Source: Ezakiella sp.
Lineage (GTDB): Bacteria > Bacillota > Clostridia > Tissierellales > Peptoniphilaceae
DNA length: 64,000 nt
NCBI GenBank assembly: GCA_022778715.1
Contig: JALFRW010000008.1
Span: 1-64,000 of the forward strand
Direction: 5' to 3'
In this document: positions 46,245 to 54,797 of the stretch, piece after piece
Layout of the letters: the number at the start of each line of letters is the position of its first letter
Position numbering within the stretch: position 1 is the stretch's first letter
Made by a program: the position numbers and the translations under genes
The notes under the pieces: model-generated
What the model was told of the DNA's origin: nothing
Seen by the model: the letters and a program-made list of their open reading frames with translations, nothing else
Database searches by the model: none

Positions 46245-46276
46245 ATCTGCTTGGACGATTCCGAGCAGATTTTTAA
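46245..46276 (+). terminator. Terminator after rdgB
   Basis: ATCTGCT...AGCAGAT stem (46245-46251/46264-46270) followed by TTTT. It lies about 155 bases past rdgB. The rest of the 370-base gap (46090-46402) is AT-rich with no gene visible. Confidence 0.65.
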
Positions 46277-46402
46277 TAATTCTAAATGGAAATAGAAAAG
46301 TAGTAAAAATATTCACAATGGTAAAATGAAAATTCGAATGTTTCACATTTGAAATGATCTTAGAAAAAAATTTTAAAATAATATATTTTTTTAAAAAAAC
46401 TA

Positions 46403-46431
46403 TTGACAGCCATAGAAATATGGTGTACTAT
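46403..46431 (+). promoter_or_regulatory. Promoter of the GntR-ABC operon
   Basis: TTGACA (46403-46408), 17 bases, TACTAT (46426-46431). The -10 is covered by the dyad at 46424-46443. Confidence 0.8.
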
Positions 46432-46443
46432 ATAACTAGTACA
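46424..46443. promoter_or_regulatory. Operator dyad TGTACTA-N6-TAGTACA
   Basis: Perfect seven-base arms around six bases, overlapping the -10 box and transcription start. The arms resemble sites of YtrA-subfamily GntR repressors, one of which is encoded within this operon (48332). Autoregulation by repression is the likely role. Confidence 0.7.
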
Positions 46444-46463
46444 ATATGACGATGGAGGTAGCA

Positions 46464-46676
46464 ATGAATATAGTATCTAAATTTTTAATTTTTATGATGC
46501 TTATTTTATTTATTGAGTTAATAATTTTGAGCATCACAAAGAGCAGACTTATAAAATATGGAAATGCAGACGCGAGTGTAATGGACGCTCTTAATTTAAA
46601 AAAGGCTAAGTCGATAATGTGCACACTGGTTTTAATTATTTTATGCGTACTCTTCACTTGGAGTATGGGATGGTAA
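46464..46676 (+). CDS. Small two-helix membrane protein
   Basis: A 70-aa protein starting at MNIVSKFL, with GATGGAGGTAGCA before it; the ORF-track start is six codons upstream. Two hydrophobic helices (about residues 5-25 and 46-66) flank a short charged loop. It is first in the ABC operon and probably an accessory of the transporter or a stress peptide. I recognise no family. Confidence 0.65.
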   Translation: MNIVSKFLIFMMLILFIELIILSITKSRLIKYGNADASVMDALNLKKAKSIMCTLVLIILCVLFTWSMGW

Positions 46677-46688
46677 AAAGGAGGAATT

Positions 46689-47564
46689 ATGAAAGTTGTA
46701 GAATTAAATAAACTTTGCATGAAGTTTAAGCAAAAACTAGTTTTGAAAAATATTACGCTGAATTTAGAAGAAGGCAATATTTATGGGTTAGTTGGTAAAA
46801 ATGGGGCCGGAAAAACCACAATGATGAAAATAATTTTGGGACTTTTGCCCGGATACAAAGGAGAGGTGAGATTGTTTGAATCCACCGAGCTTGAAAAACA
46901 AAGAAGAAAAATTGGGGCTCTCATTGAAACTCCGGTTTTTTATGAAAGCATGACCGGTTATGAAAATTTGAATTATTATAGAATTGCCAATGGTTTAAAA
47001 AACACAAAAGAAATTGATGAACTCTTAAAGTTGGTAAAGCTGGAAGATGCCGGAAACAGAAAATACAAAACTTATTCTCTTGGGATGAAGCAAAGACTTG
47101 GAATTGCTTATGCAATGTTAGGAGATCCTGAATTTTTGGTTCTTGACGAACCTATAAACGGTATTGACCCGGAAGGAATTGTGGAAATCAGAAATCTTTT
47201 TAAAAGCCTTGCTAAAAACGGGAAGACGATTTTGATAAGTTCTCACTTATTAAACGAACTGGAGCAGTTGAGCGATGACATATTCATAATTGAAAATGGA
47301 GAACTCATTGATGAAATCATAACCTCCAAAAAGGAAGAGAGTAAATTCCACACTATGATAGTTACAGATAATGACAAGAAATTTGAAGAAATTCTCAAAG
47401 AACTCGGGCTATCCAAAAACGATAGAAACGAAATTGACGGTGTTTTTGATATAAATACTATAGTTAAAAAGATTTATTCCAACAATTTAAATATTTTGGA
47501 ACTTGAAAGAAGAAAAAACAATCTCGAAGAATACTATATTGACCAATTAGAAAGGAGAAACTGA
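46689..47564 (+). CDS. ABC transporter ATPase 1
   Basis: A 291-aa ATP-binding subunit of the bacitracin/lantibiotic-resistance-like (CcmA/BcrA) group. Walker A GKNGAGKTT, signature variant YSLGMKQRLGIA, Walker B FLVLDEPINGIDPEG, and H-loop SSHLL. A C-terminal extension of about 80 residues follows. An AAAGGAGGAATT precedes the ATG. The permease gene follows by one base. Such pairs often expel antimicrobial peptides from the membrane. Confidence 0.9.
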   Translation: MKVVELNKLCMKFKQKLVLKNITLNLEEGNIYGLVGKNGAGKTTMMKIILGLLPGYKGEVRLFESTELEKQRRKIGALIETPVFYESMTGYENLNYYRIANGLKNTKEIDELLKLVKLEDAGNRKYKTYSLGMKQRLGIAYAMLGDPEFLVLDEPINGIDPEGIVEIRNLFKSLAKNGKTILISSHLLNELEQLSDDIFIIENGELIDEIITSKKEESKFHTMIVTDNDKKFEEILKELGLSKNDRNEIDGVFDINTIVKKIYSNNLNILELERRKNNLEEYYIDQLERRN

Positions 47565-47565
47565 T

Positions 47566-48330
47566 ATGTTTTCATACATTAAAGCTGAATTTTATAGAAC
47601 CAGAAAGCGCTTGCCAATAATTTTGCTCTTCATATTTGGAGTGGTTGGAATTGGTCTTAGCTATTACACCACCGTAGAATACACAAGAACGAAATCAGCA
47701 TCCACATTTTTGTTTCAAGTGGCTCAAACAGCGGAGCAGGTGGTAATTTTCATCACACTTATGCTTGCAACGGTAACTTTTAAAAGAAGGGAAGAAATGA
47801 GAAACTATTTACAAAAAGGAAATAAGAGACTAAACCCGGTTATTGGAGATTATATTGTTGCAACTTGCTACACAATTTTATTTGCATTTATTTTCGGACT
47901 CATTTCAGTACTTTTATCTAAAACACTTTCTCAAACACCAAATGAATTTTATGATGGAATGAACACTTCAATGTTTATTCGTTCAATTTATGGAGAAATC
48001 ATTTTTGTATTTTTAACTCTTGGCGGTGTGAATATGTTCTATGAACTCACAAATCTTCAAGGTGCAACTGTTGCAATCGGAATTTTATACTATATGTTTG
48101 TGCCTATGATTTTTATTACAACCGGACTAAGCGGAATGGATACTTGGATTGGACATATTGCAGATTACTTTGTAAAACTGGCACCGTATAATTACGGCAA
48201 TGAAATTGCAAATTGGGTTCAAATGGGAGTAAACCCTTTTAGAGAAGGTTGGTTTACTGCCATGGTAATTGTCAATGTTGTAGTTTTTACAATTATTAGA
48301 TATATTGTGATAAATAGAAAGAAATATTAA
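47566..48330 (+). CDS. ABC transporter permease 1
   Basis: A 254-aa protein with about six transmembrane segments, of the ABC-2 type used with BcrA-like ATPases. An AAAGGAGAAACTGAT precedes the ATG. It sits between the ATPase and the GntR regulator. The substrate is not deducible; antimicrobial peptide removal is typical for this arrangement. Confidence 0.82.
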   Translation: MFSYIKAEFYRTRKRLPIILLFIFGVVGIGLSYYTTVEYTRTKSASTFLFQVAQTAEQVVIFITLMLATVTFKRREEMRNYLQKGNKRLNPVIGDYIVATCYTILFAFIFGLISVLLSKTLSQTPNEFYDGMNTSMFIRSIYGEIIFVFLTLGGVNMFYELTNLQGATVAIGILYYMFVPMIFITTGLSGMDTWIGHIADYFVKLAPYNYGNEIANWVQMGVNPFREGWFTAMVIVNVVVFTIIRYIVINRKKY

Positions 48331-48331
48331 T

Positions 48332-48703
48332 ATGAAATTTGATGACAATCAACCGATTTTCATCCAACTAGCAAATGTTTTTATTTCTCAGATTGTCTCA
48401 AACAATCTAAAAAAAGGCGAGAAGTTGCCTTCTGTTAGAGATATTGCAAAAGAATACAAAGTTAATCCAAATACTGTTACAAAAACAATTGACGAGCTTG
48501 TAAACAGCGGACTTTTCGAGGTAAGGCGTGGGCTGGGCACTTTTGTAATAGAGGATGAAAATTTGATAAATAAAAAAAGGAAAGAACACTTGGACGAAAG
48601 ACTGAGAGCTTTTGTTCACGAATTCGAAAAATTTGGGATAAATAGGGAAGAATTAGTTAGAATGATAATGGAGAACGAGAATGGCGACAATATTACAAAT
48701 TGA
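48332..48703 (+). CDS. GntR-family regulator, YtrA subfamily
   Basis: A 123-aa protein with an N-terminal winged helix (GEKLPSVRDIAKEYKVNPNTVTKTIDELVNSGLFEVRRGLGTFV) and only a short helical dimerisation tail, which defines the YtrA subfamily. These act as repressors of ABC operons that respond to cell-envelope antibiotics. It is encoded inside the operon, starts one base after the permease, and probably binds the dyad at 46424-46443. The end overlaps the next gene by 23 bases. Confidence 0.9.
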   Translation: MKFDDNQPIFIQLANVFISQIVSNNLKKGEKLPSVRDIAKEYKVNPNTVTKTIDELVNSGLFEVRRGLGTFVIEDENLINKKRKEHLDERLRAFVHEFEKFGINREELVRMIMENENGDNITN

Positions 48704-49382
48704 AAATTTAAACAAAAAATATGGTAAAAAATTGGCACTAAATAATGTCACCTTTAGTTTGGAAGAAGGAAAAGTGCTCGGACTTTTGGGTTCAAATGGA
48801 AGTGGTAAAACTACTTTGATAAAGTTGCTTGCAGGATTTCACCAAAAGACTTCCGGAACGGTAAAAATCTGTGGAGAAGAACCGAGCATAAGGACAAAAT
48901 CCTTTGTGTCTTATCTTCCGGACAAAGATTTTTTACCGAAATGGATGAGCGTGAAAGATGCAAAAGATTATTATACCGATTTTTTCTTAGATTTTAGAGG
49001 GGATACTTTTGATGAAATGCTTGAAACAATGAAACTAACAATCAACTTAAAAGTAAAAGAGCTCTCAAAAGGTATGCAGGAAAAATTAAACTTGGCGCTG
49101 ACGCTTTCAAGAGATGCAAGGCTTTATCTTCTGGATGAACCGATTGGAGGAGTGGATCCGGTGGCTAGAGATATGATTTTAAATTCAATAATAGATAAAT
49201 CCATGGAAAATAAAACACTAATTATTTCCACTCAGCTTATTAGAGACATTGAATCTATTTTTGATGATATAATTATATTAAACGAAGGGCAAATATCAAA
49301 ACACATTTGCGTTGAAGAATTGCGTGAAACAGAAGGAATAAGTGTGGAAGAATTGTTCAAGAAAGAGTATGAGGTGCTATAA
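48681..49382 (+). CDS. ABC transporter ATPase 2
   Basis: A 233-aa ATP-binding subunit. Walker A GSNGSGKTT, signature variant LSKGMQEKLNLALT and Walker B LYLLDEPIGGVDPVARD are like those of YtrB/BcrA ATPases. The start lies within the end of the GntR gene, so translation is coupled. It pairs with the permease that overlaps its stop by one base. Confidence 0.9.
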   Translation: MATILQIENLNKKYGKKLALNNVTFSLEEGKVLGLLGSNGSGKTTLIKLLAGFHQKTSGTVKICGEEPSIRTKSFVSYLPDKDFLPKWMSVKDAKDYYTDFFLDFRGDTFDEMLETMKLTINLKVKELSKGMQEKLNLALTLSRDARLYLLDEPIGGVDPVARDMILNSIIDKSMENKTLIISTQLIRDIESIFDDIIILNEGQISKHICVEELRETEGISVEELFKKEYEVL

Positions 49383-50158
49383 TGGGTAAGTTTTTAAAAT
49401 ACGAATTTAAAGGCAACTATAAAACATTGCTCGGCTTTTTGCTTGGCGGCATTCTTGCCTCATTTATGGTTCAAATGAGTGTTTATAGATTAAATAAAGT
49501 GCCGGGGACGAGTATAGCAACGGTACGTGGAATGATGACAATATTTGGAGTTATCATAGCCATGGCTGTAATGATTGGATTTATTTACACAGCGGTTGCA
49601 ATTTTTGGTAAAGAAATAAATTCAAACACCGGTTATCTCACATTCCAAGTTCCGGAAAAAATGTGGAAAATGGTGGCTGCAAAACTAATTATGATTGCAA
49701 TTTGCAGTGTTTTATATGTTATATTCGGCTTGCTTGTAAATATGTTAATATATACTTTTTTAATTAATCCAAATTTCATTCAGGAAGCGAAAGAAATAAC
49801 TATGGATATTAATTTTAACATAAGTTTTAAATATTTAACGCTTATGGTTTTTGAAATTACTTCTATATTATCAATAATTTATTTTTCAATGTCACTTTCA
49901 AAAATGACCTTTAAGAATAAAAAAATGGGTTGGTTTTGGATTGTTCCTCTGGCCGCAATTCTTTATATTGTAACTATAATAAAGGTTTATTTCAATGATG
50001 TAAGCAATCCTTTCTATTTAACATATCCGGTGGAATATGTTTTTGGAATTCATATAACAAATAGAGCATTTGTCAGTTATATAATATTTGATGCAATTTT
50101 AGTTGTATTATTAGTCTATCTGACAGGTAAGATATTGGATAAAAGAATAAATTTATAA
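49382..50158 (+). CDS. ABC transporter permease 2
   Basis: A 258-aa membrane protein with about six transmembrane helices. Its gene overlaps that of ATPase 2 (TAATG). It is last in the GntR-controlled operon and followed by a terminator. The two ATPase/permease pairs may form one transporter or two; sequence alone does not settle this. Confidence 0.8.
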   Translation: MGKFLKYEFKGNYKTLLGFLLGGILASFMVQMSVYRLNKVPGTSIATVRGMMTIFGVIIAMAVMIGFIYTAVAIFGKEINSNTGYLTFQVPEKMWKMVAAKLIMIAICSVLYVIFGLLVNMLIYTFLINPNFIQEAKEITMDINFNISFKYLTLMVFEITSILSIIYFSMSLSKMTFKNKKMGWFWIVPLAAILYIVTIIKVYFNDVSNPFYLTYPVEYVFGIHITNRAFVSYIIFDAILVVLLVYLTGKILDKRINL

Positions 50159-50174
50159 GAATTATAATTGAAAG

Positions 50175-50213
50175 AGTCGCAAAGATATTATTGAAAATAT
50201 CAGCGACTTTTAT
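50175..50213 (+). terminator. Terminator of the GntR-ABC operon
   Basis: AGTCGC...GCGACT with an inner GATATT...AATATC helix, followed by TTTATTTTTT, 17 bases after the last permease stop. Confidence 0.82.
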
Positions 50214-50450
50214 TTTTTGCCAACAAAAAAATCTTTAAATAAACGTAATAACGACTTATTTTTATACATTTCTATAACCGAAATATATTTTTTTAATTAA
50301 AATATTTAAGTTGTGAAAAAAATATGAAAAACTTCAAAATTTAATAGAATTAAAAATTCAGAAAAATATAATTAAATGCAAAATAAATGCATAGTTTTAA
50401 ATTTTTACGAATAAATTAATACAAAAATGTAAAAAGGATAAGTAATTATA
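50214..50450. other. AT-rich spacer before the opp promoter
   Basis: About 240 bases of very AT-rich DNA. No ORF, hairpin or promoter that I can support. Confidence 0.5.
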
Positions 50451-50479
50451 TTGTAATATATAAAAAAATATGATATAAT
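50451..50479 (+). promoter_or_regulatory. Promoter of the opp operon
   Basis: TTGTAA (50451-50456), 17 bases, TATAAT (50474-50479). Leaves a leader of about 155 bases before oppA. Confidence 0.7.
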
Positions 50480-50517
50480 GTACACAGTTGGAAAAATACG
50501 GTATAATAATATATCGC

Positions 50518-50602
50518 ACCACTAAAGTACATATTTATTTGTGCTTTAGAAATATAAAGTATAAAGTATAAAGCATAAAGCATAATATACTTTATGAGTG
50601 GT
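50518..50602 (+). promoter_or_regulatory. Structured opp leader, possible three-way junction with tandem repeat
   Basis: An outer stem ACCACT/AGTGGT encloses two helices: CTAAAGTAC/GTGCTTTAG (9 bp, one wobble) and ATAAAGTATA/TATACTTTAT (10 bp). The second can form in two registers because ATAAAGT/C is repeated four times in tandem (50554-50581). I recognise no known riboswitch. It could be a regulatory leader for oppA. Confidence 0.45.
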
Positions 50603-50640
50603 TCCACAATATTGGTTAATCCATTTTATAAGGAGGAATT

Positions 50641-52635
50641 ATGTCAAAAAGATTAATGGCACTTTTAGTTGCTGGTTTAATGACAGCTTCAGTATTCACA
50701 GCTTGCACAAAGCCAACTGATAAGCCTGAAGATAAAACGCCAGTGACTGAAGAAAAAACAGACAAAGAAGACACAAAAGAAAAAGAAGAAACTGAAGACA
50801 CTGCGACAGAAGGTGAAATCGTTTTCAGAATGACCGGGGGTAAAGCTAAAACATTGAATCCGCACAACTTCGAACAATCCGCTGAAGGTGACGTTAATGT
50901 TCTTATCTATGGTAATTTCTTAGATATCATTTACGATCAAGAAAGGGATTCATTCACATTCCAACCAAACTTTGCAGAAGCTCTTCCTACAAAGAACGAA
51001 GACGGCACTGTTTGGACATTCAAAATGAAAAAAGACCTACAATGGCCGGACGGCTCACCAATAACAGCAGAAGATATCATGTATTCTTATAAGATGCTAC
51101 TAGATCCAAAGTTGAAAAACTTCCGTGGAGCAGAAGCATTCTTCTCAGGAGACATTGCTATTGTTAATGCAAAAAAATATTGGACAGGTTATGCAGCAGA
51201 TAACATTAAACTTCAAGAACAAAAAGAAGAAGAAGCTGCTCTAGAAAAGTTACAAAAAGAAATCGAAGCTATGGAAGATGGCGAAGAAAAAGATAAAAAA
51301 CAAGCTGAATACGACGAAAGATATGCTGCTCTTCAAGCTGATTACATTGACGTTAGTGATGAAGACCTCGCAGAAGGCGGTGCTAAATGGGAAGATGTCG
51401 GTATTAAAGCTCCAGATGATTACACAATCGAAATTACACTCGAATACCCTGTACCGGACGTTGACTTCTATATATCATTCTCACAAGGAGGATCAACTTC
51501 TCCAGTTAGAGAAGAACTTTACGAAGCAGGTATGAACGAAGACAGAACTGAAACGGACTACGGCACAGCTCTGGGCAAAATGGACTATTCAGGTCCATAT
51601 ATCTTAACAAAATGGGAAAGAGACCAATACAGAGAATATATTAAGAATGATAAATCTCCTCTAAAGGATATTTACACGCCAGAAAAGATTACTGAAAGAG
51701 TTATTGAAGATGCCAACACAGCACTTCAATTATTTGAAAATGGCGAAACAGATACAGTTGGTCTAAGTGGTGCAAACTACGAAAAATATGAAGAAGACCC
51801 TCGTTTGGTATTCTCAAAATCAGACTCTGTATGGCAAATGTTCATAAATATGACATCTGAAGACCCGGAAAAAGCTTTTTTGACAGATGTAAACTTCAGA
51901 AAAGCTATGTACTGGGGAATGAACAGAGAATCAATCGCAAAAGATATTTATAAGACGGCTATTCAGCAACCATGTATCATTGCAGATACAAGAACAGTTG
52001 ACCCAATTAAAGGTACAACATTCAGAGAAACTGAAGTTGGTAAAGCAAACTATCCTGAAAACGATGGATACGACCCAGAAAAAGCAAAAGAATTCTTTGA
52101 CAAAGCTTATGAAAAATTTGGCAAAAAGATGGTTGTAGATATCATGTACTTTGATAACTCAGATAACATGAAAGCAACGGCCGAATTCCTAGAACAAGAA
52201 TATGAAAATATGTTTGGTGCTGATAGGATCGACGTTAAATTAAGAGCTGTTCCATGGCAAAATGCTTATGACAACATGCAAAACGGCGACTATGACATGG
52301 GCTTCGGCGCTTGGACCGGTGGTATCTTCAATCCTTGGAGCGGAATGATGGTTTATACTCAAGAATTCGGTATCAAATGTGACCAATTCAGAAGTGACGA
52401 ATTTGACGAACTCTTCAGAAGAACTGTAAAGGGCGACCTAATCTTCAAGCCTGAAGAAAGACTTGTAGCACTGGGAGAAATGGAAAAAATGTTACTTGAC
52501 AATGTTCCGATGGTTCCTATGTATCAAGCAACAAATGCTCGTCTATACCAAGATAGAATTCACTTGTTGACCCATGAATGGAGACCAGGTGTTGGTTTTG
52601 CTCCATTCCAAGCAGAAATCGACCCACTACAATAA
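50641..52635 (+). CDS. oppA: Oligopeptide ABC transporter substrate-binding lipoprotein
   Basis: A 664-aa exported lipoprotein that captures peptides. The N-terminus has a lipoprotein signal ending VFTAC (lipidated cysteine near residue 22), then a long acidic/lysine linker. SBP family 5 motifs follow (GGKAKTLNPHNFEQS, FNPWSGMM). Residues about 187-236 form a highly charged, coiled-coil-like insert (EEEAALEKLQKEIEAMEDGEEKDKK), not usual in OppA. A strong AAGGAGGAATT precedes the ATG. A hairpin after the gene probably raises its level over the membrane parts. Confidence 0.93.
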   Translation: MSKRLMALLVAGLMTASVFTACTKPTDKPEDKTPVTEEKTDKEDTKEKEETEDTATEGEIVFRMTGGKAKTLNPHNFEQSAEGDVNVLIYGNFLDIIYDQERDSFTFQPNFAEALPTKNEDGTVWTFKMKKDLQWPDGSPITAEDIMYSYKMLLDPKLKNFRGAEAFFSGDIAIVNAKKYWTGYAADNIKLQEQKEEEAALEKLQKEIEAMEDGEEKDKKQAEYDERYAALQADYIDVSDEDLAEGGAKWEDVGIKAPDDYTIEITLEYPVPDVDFYISFSQGGSTSPVREELYEAGMNEDRTETDYGTALGKMDYSGPYILTKWERDQYREYIKNDKSPLKDIYTPEKITERVIEDANTALQLFENGETDTVGLSGANYEKYEEDPRLVFSKSDSVWQMFINMTSEDPEKAFLTDVNFRKAMYWGMNRESIAKDIYKTAIQQPCIIADTRTVDPIKGTTFRETEVGKANYPENDGYDPEKAKEFFDKAYEKFGKKMVVDIMYFDNSDNMKATAEFLEQEYENMFGADRIDVKLRAVPWQNAYDNMQNGDYDMGFGAWTGGIFNPWSGMMVYTQEFGIKCDQFRSDEFDELFRRTVKGDLIFKPEERLVALGEMEKMLLDNVPMVPMYQATNARLYQDRIHLLTHEWRPGVGFAPFQAEIDPLQ

Positions 52636-52659
52636 TACACTGACAAATAAATAATTCGA

Positions 52660-52689
52660 GCAAAAAGAGGGGGTTTTCCCCTCTTTGCC
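52660..52689 (+). other. Hairpin between oppA and oppB
   Basis: GCAAAAAGAGGGG-GTTTT-CCCCTCTTTGC with a two-base bulge and no T-run. Typical of an intercistronic hairpin that protects the upstream mRNA for a binding protein needed in excess. Confidence 0.7.
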
Positions 52690-52713
52690 GAATATATAGG
52701 AAAGGAGAATTAT

Positions 52714-53661
52714 ATGGCACGATATATTGCGAAGAGACTTGTCCTCATGGCCATAACATTATTTTTAATTATTACTATTAGTTTTTTCGTTATGCATAGT
52801 ATGCCGGGCAATTTTATTAGAAACAATAAACTACCTGAAGATGTTAAGAAGGCTATGCTTGACAAGTATCACTTAAATGACCCATTAACTGTTCAATATG
52901 GATATTTTTTACGAGATTTTATGAAAGGTGATTTCGGGATTTCTCTTGTTATACAACCAAAAGTACCGGTTAACCACGTTTTAGCAGCAAAAATTCCGGT
53001 TTCAATGCAATTAAACATTTTCTCTTTAATTTTCACAATGCCTGTAGCTCTTATTTTGGGTATTTGGGCGGCAATTAAAAAGAATAAACTTGCGGACCAA
53101 ATTATTTCTGTTTTGATTATTTTATTTATTTCTGTACCTAGTTTTGTTTACGCTTCATTAATGCAATATTATTTAGCTTTTAAGCTTGGATGGTTCCCGA
53201 TTGTTACGGAAGTTGGAACAAAGTTAACATGGGCAAAATTCCACTCAATGATTCTACCTATTCTTGCATTGTCTTTTGGTTCAATCGCGGGTGTTGCCAG
53301 ATATACCAGAGCAGAACTTACTGAAGCTTTGAACTCTGAATATATGCTTCTTGCTAAATCAAAGGGTTTAAGCCAAGTGCAATCAACAATAAGACACGCC
53401 TTAAGAAACTCTTTTATTCCACTTGCAAACATTATTATTCCTATGTTCATTCAAATAATGGGTGGTTCTTTAGTTATTGAAAAAATCTTCGGTATTCCGG
53501 GCATGGGTAATATTATGGTTGATGCTATAAATGCATACGATTTCCCTCTAGCTATCGGAGTATTATTCTGGTTCTCATTACTTAGTTTGTTTACAGTTCT
53601 TATCGTAGACTTGAGTTATGGCATAATTGACCCTAGAATTAGGTTGGGAGGTAGAGACTAA
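52714..53661 (+). CDS. oppB: Oligopeptide ABC transporter permease OppB
   Basis: A 315-aa permease with six transmembrane helices and the BPD-type coupling motif YTRAELTEALNSEYMLLAKSKGLS (EAA loop). The start MARYIAKRLVLMAITLFLI is typical of OppB/DppB. An AAAGGAGAATT precedes the ATG. Its stop overlaps the oppC start by one base. Confidence 0.94.
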   Translation: MARYIAKRLVLMAITLFLIITISFFVMHSMPGNFIRNNKLPEDVKKAMLDKYHLNDPLTVQYGYFLRDFMKGDFGISLVIQPKVPVNHVLAAKIPVSMQLNIFSLIFTMPVALILGIWAAIKKNKLADQIISVLIILFISVPSFVYASLMQYYLAFKLGWFPIVTEVGTKLTWAKFHSMILPILALSFGSIAGVARYTRAELTEALNSEYMLLAKSKGLSQVQSTIRHALRNSFIPLANIIIPMFIQIMGGSLVIEKIFGIPGMGNIMVDAINAYDFPLAIGVLFWFSLLSLFTVLIVDLSYGIIDPRIRLGGRD

Positions 53662-54788
53662 TGAGTGAAAAACAATTTGACATAAATAATATCCCAAAAG
53701 ATAAGTTCGAGTTTGTTCAAATTGATACAAAACTCCACGACGAATTAATTCAAGGGGAAGCAATCGGATTCTTTAAGGATGCTATGATAAGATTTAGAAA
53801 AAATAAAGCGGCCCTCGTAAGTTTTATTATTATTGCATTCCTTGCGATTATGGCAATTATCGGACCATCACTAAGTAATTATGGTTACGCTGAACAAAAT
53901 ATTAAACTTCAAAATATGCCACCACGTGTGAGTTGGTTATCCGGACTCAAGTTATTCTCTGGAACAATGACCAAAGCAGTTAGAACTGAAAATATTGAAA
54001 GTAAATATAAAAACGCATATATAGAAACTCTTTCTACAAGAACTTTAAAAGGAGTAGACATGTCTACAATAAGACTCGATATGTACAAGCTAAATGAAGT
54101 AGAAGATGTATATTATTGGTTTGGTTCAGATAGTTTAGGACGTGACCTTTGGACCAGACTTTGGAGAGGTCTCAGAATTTCATTCTTTATTTCTCTTATA
54201 GCTATGGCAGTTAATATTTTAGTAGGTATTATTTACGGGGCTATCTCCGGATATTATGGCGGTTGGATAGACCTTATAATGCAACGCATTATCGAAATTA
54301 TCGGCGGCGTTCCATATCTTGTTATCGTTATTCTATTCGTTTTTTACTATGGACCTGGTATACTTCCAATTGCACTTGCAATGTGTTTAACTGGTTGGAT
54401 AGGTATGAGTAGAATGATTCGTGCTCAATTCTTGAAGTACAAAGAAATGGAATATGTACTTGCATCAAGAACTCTTGGTGCATCAGACGGAACACTTATT
54501 TTTAGACATATTTTACCAAATGCAGCAGGTATTATTATTACAATGTCAGCTCTTGAAATTCCTGGAGCAATCTTTGGAGAATCTTTCCTAGCTTATTTAG
54601 GACTCGGTATCCAAGCTCCGGAACCATCTATCGGTGTTCTTTTATCAGAAGGTCAAAAAGTTTTGCTTCAATATCCGCACTTAACCATTTTCCCGGCTAT
54701 CGTAATATCTGTTATGATGATTGCGTTTAACTTGATGGGTAATGGGCTAAGAGATGCATTTGACCCGACTTTGCGCGGAATTGAATAG
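53661..54788 (+). CDS. oppC: Oligopeptide ABC transporter permease OppC
   Basis: A 375-aa permease, longer than usual because of an extracytoplasmic stretch after the first helix (about residues 75-155, NMPPRVSWLSGLKLFSGTMTK...). The EAA loop is MIRAQFLKYKEMEYVLASRTLGAS. It pairs with OppB to form the channel. The gene overlaps oppB at the start and is followed by oppDF after nine bases. Confidence 0.94.
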   Translation: MSEKQFDINNIPKDKFEFVQIDTKLHDELIQGEAIGFFKDAMIRFRKNKAALVSFIIIAFLAIMAIIGPSLSNYGYAEQNIKLQNMPPRVSWLSGLKLFSGTMTKAVRTENIESKYKNAYIETLSTRTLKGVDMSTIRLDMYKLNEVEDVYYWFGSDSLGRDLWTRLWRGLRISFFISLIAMAVNILVGIIYGAISGYYGGWIDLIMQRIIEIIGGVPYLVIVILFVFYYGPGILPIALAMCLTGWIGMSRMIRAQFLKYKEMEYVLASRTLGASDGTLIFRHILPNAAGIIITMSALEIPGAIFGESFLAYLGLGIQAPEPSIGVLLSEGQKVLLQYPHLTIFPAIVISVMMIAFNLMGNGLRDAFDPTLRGIE

Positions 54789-54797
54789 GAGGTAAAA

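Noticed and set aside
46436-46777. 113-aa minus-strand ORF over the start of the GntR-ABC operon
   Set aside because: It covers the operon promoter and two well-supported plus-strand genes and has no start signal of its own.
50554-50581. Tandem ATAAAGT/C repeats as a CRISPR or satellite
   Set aside because: Only four 7-bp units without spacers; better explained as part of the oppA leader.
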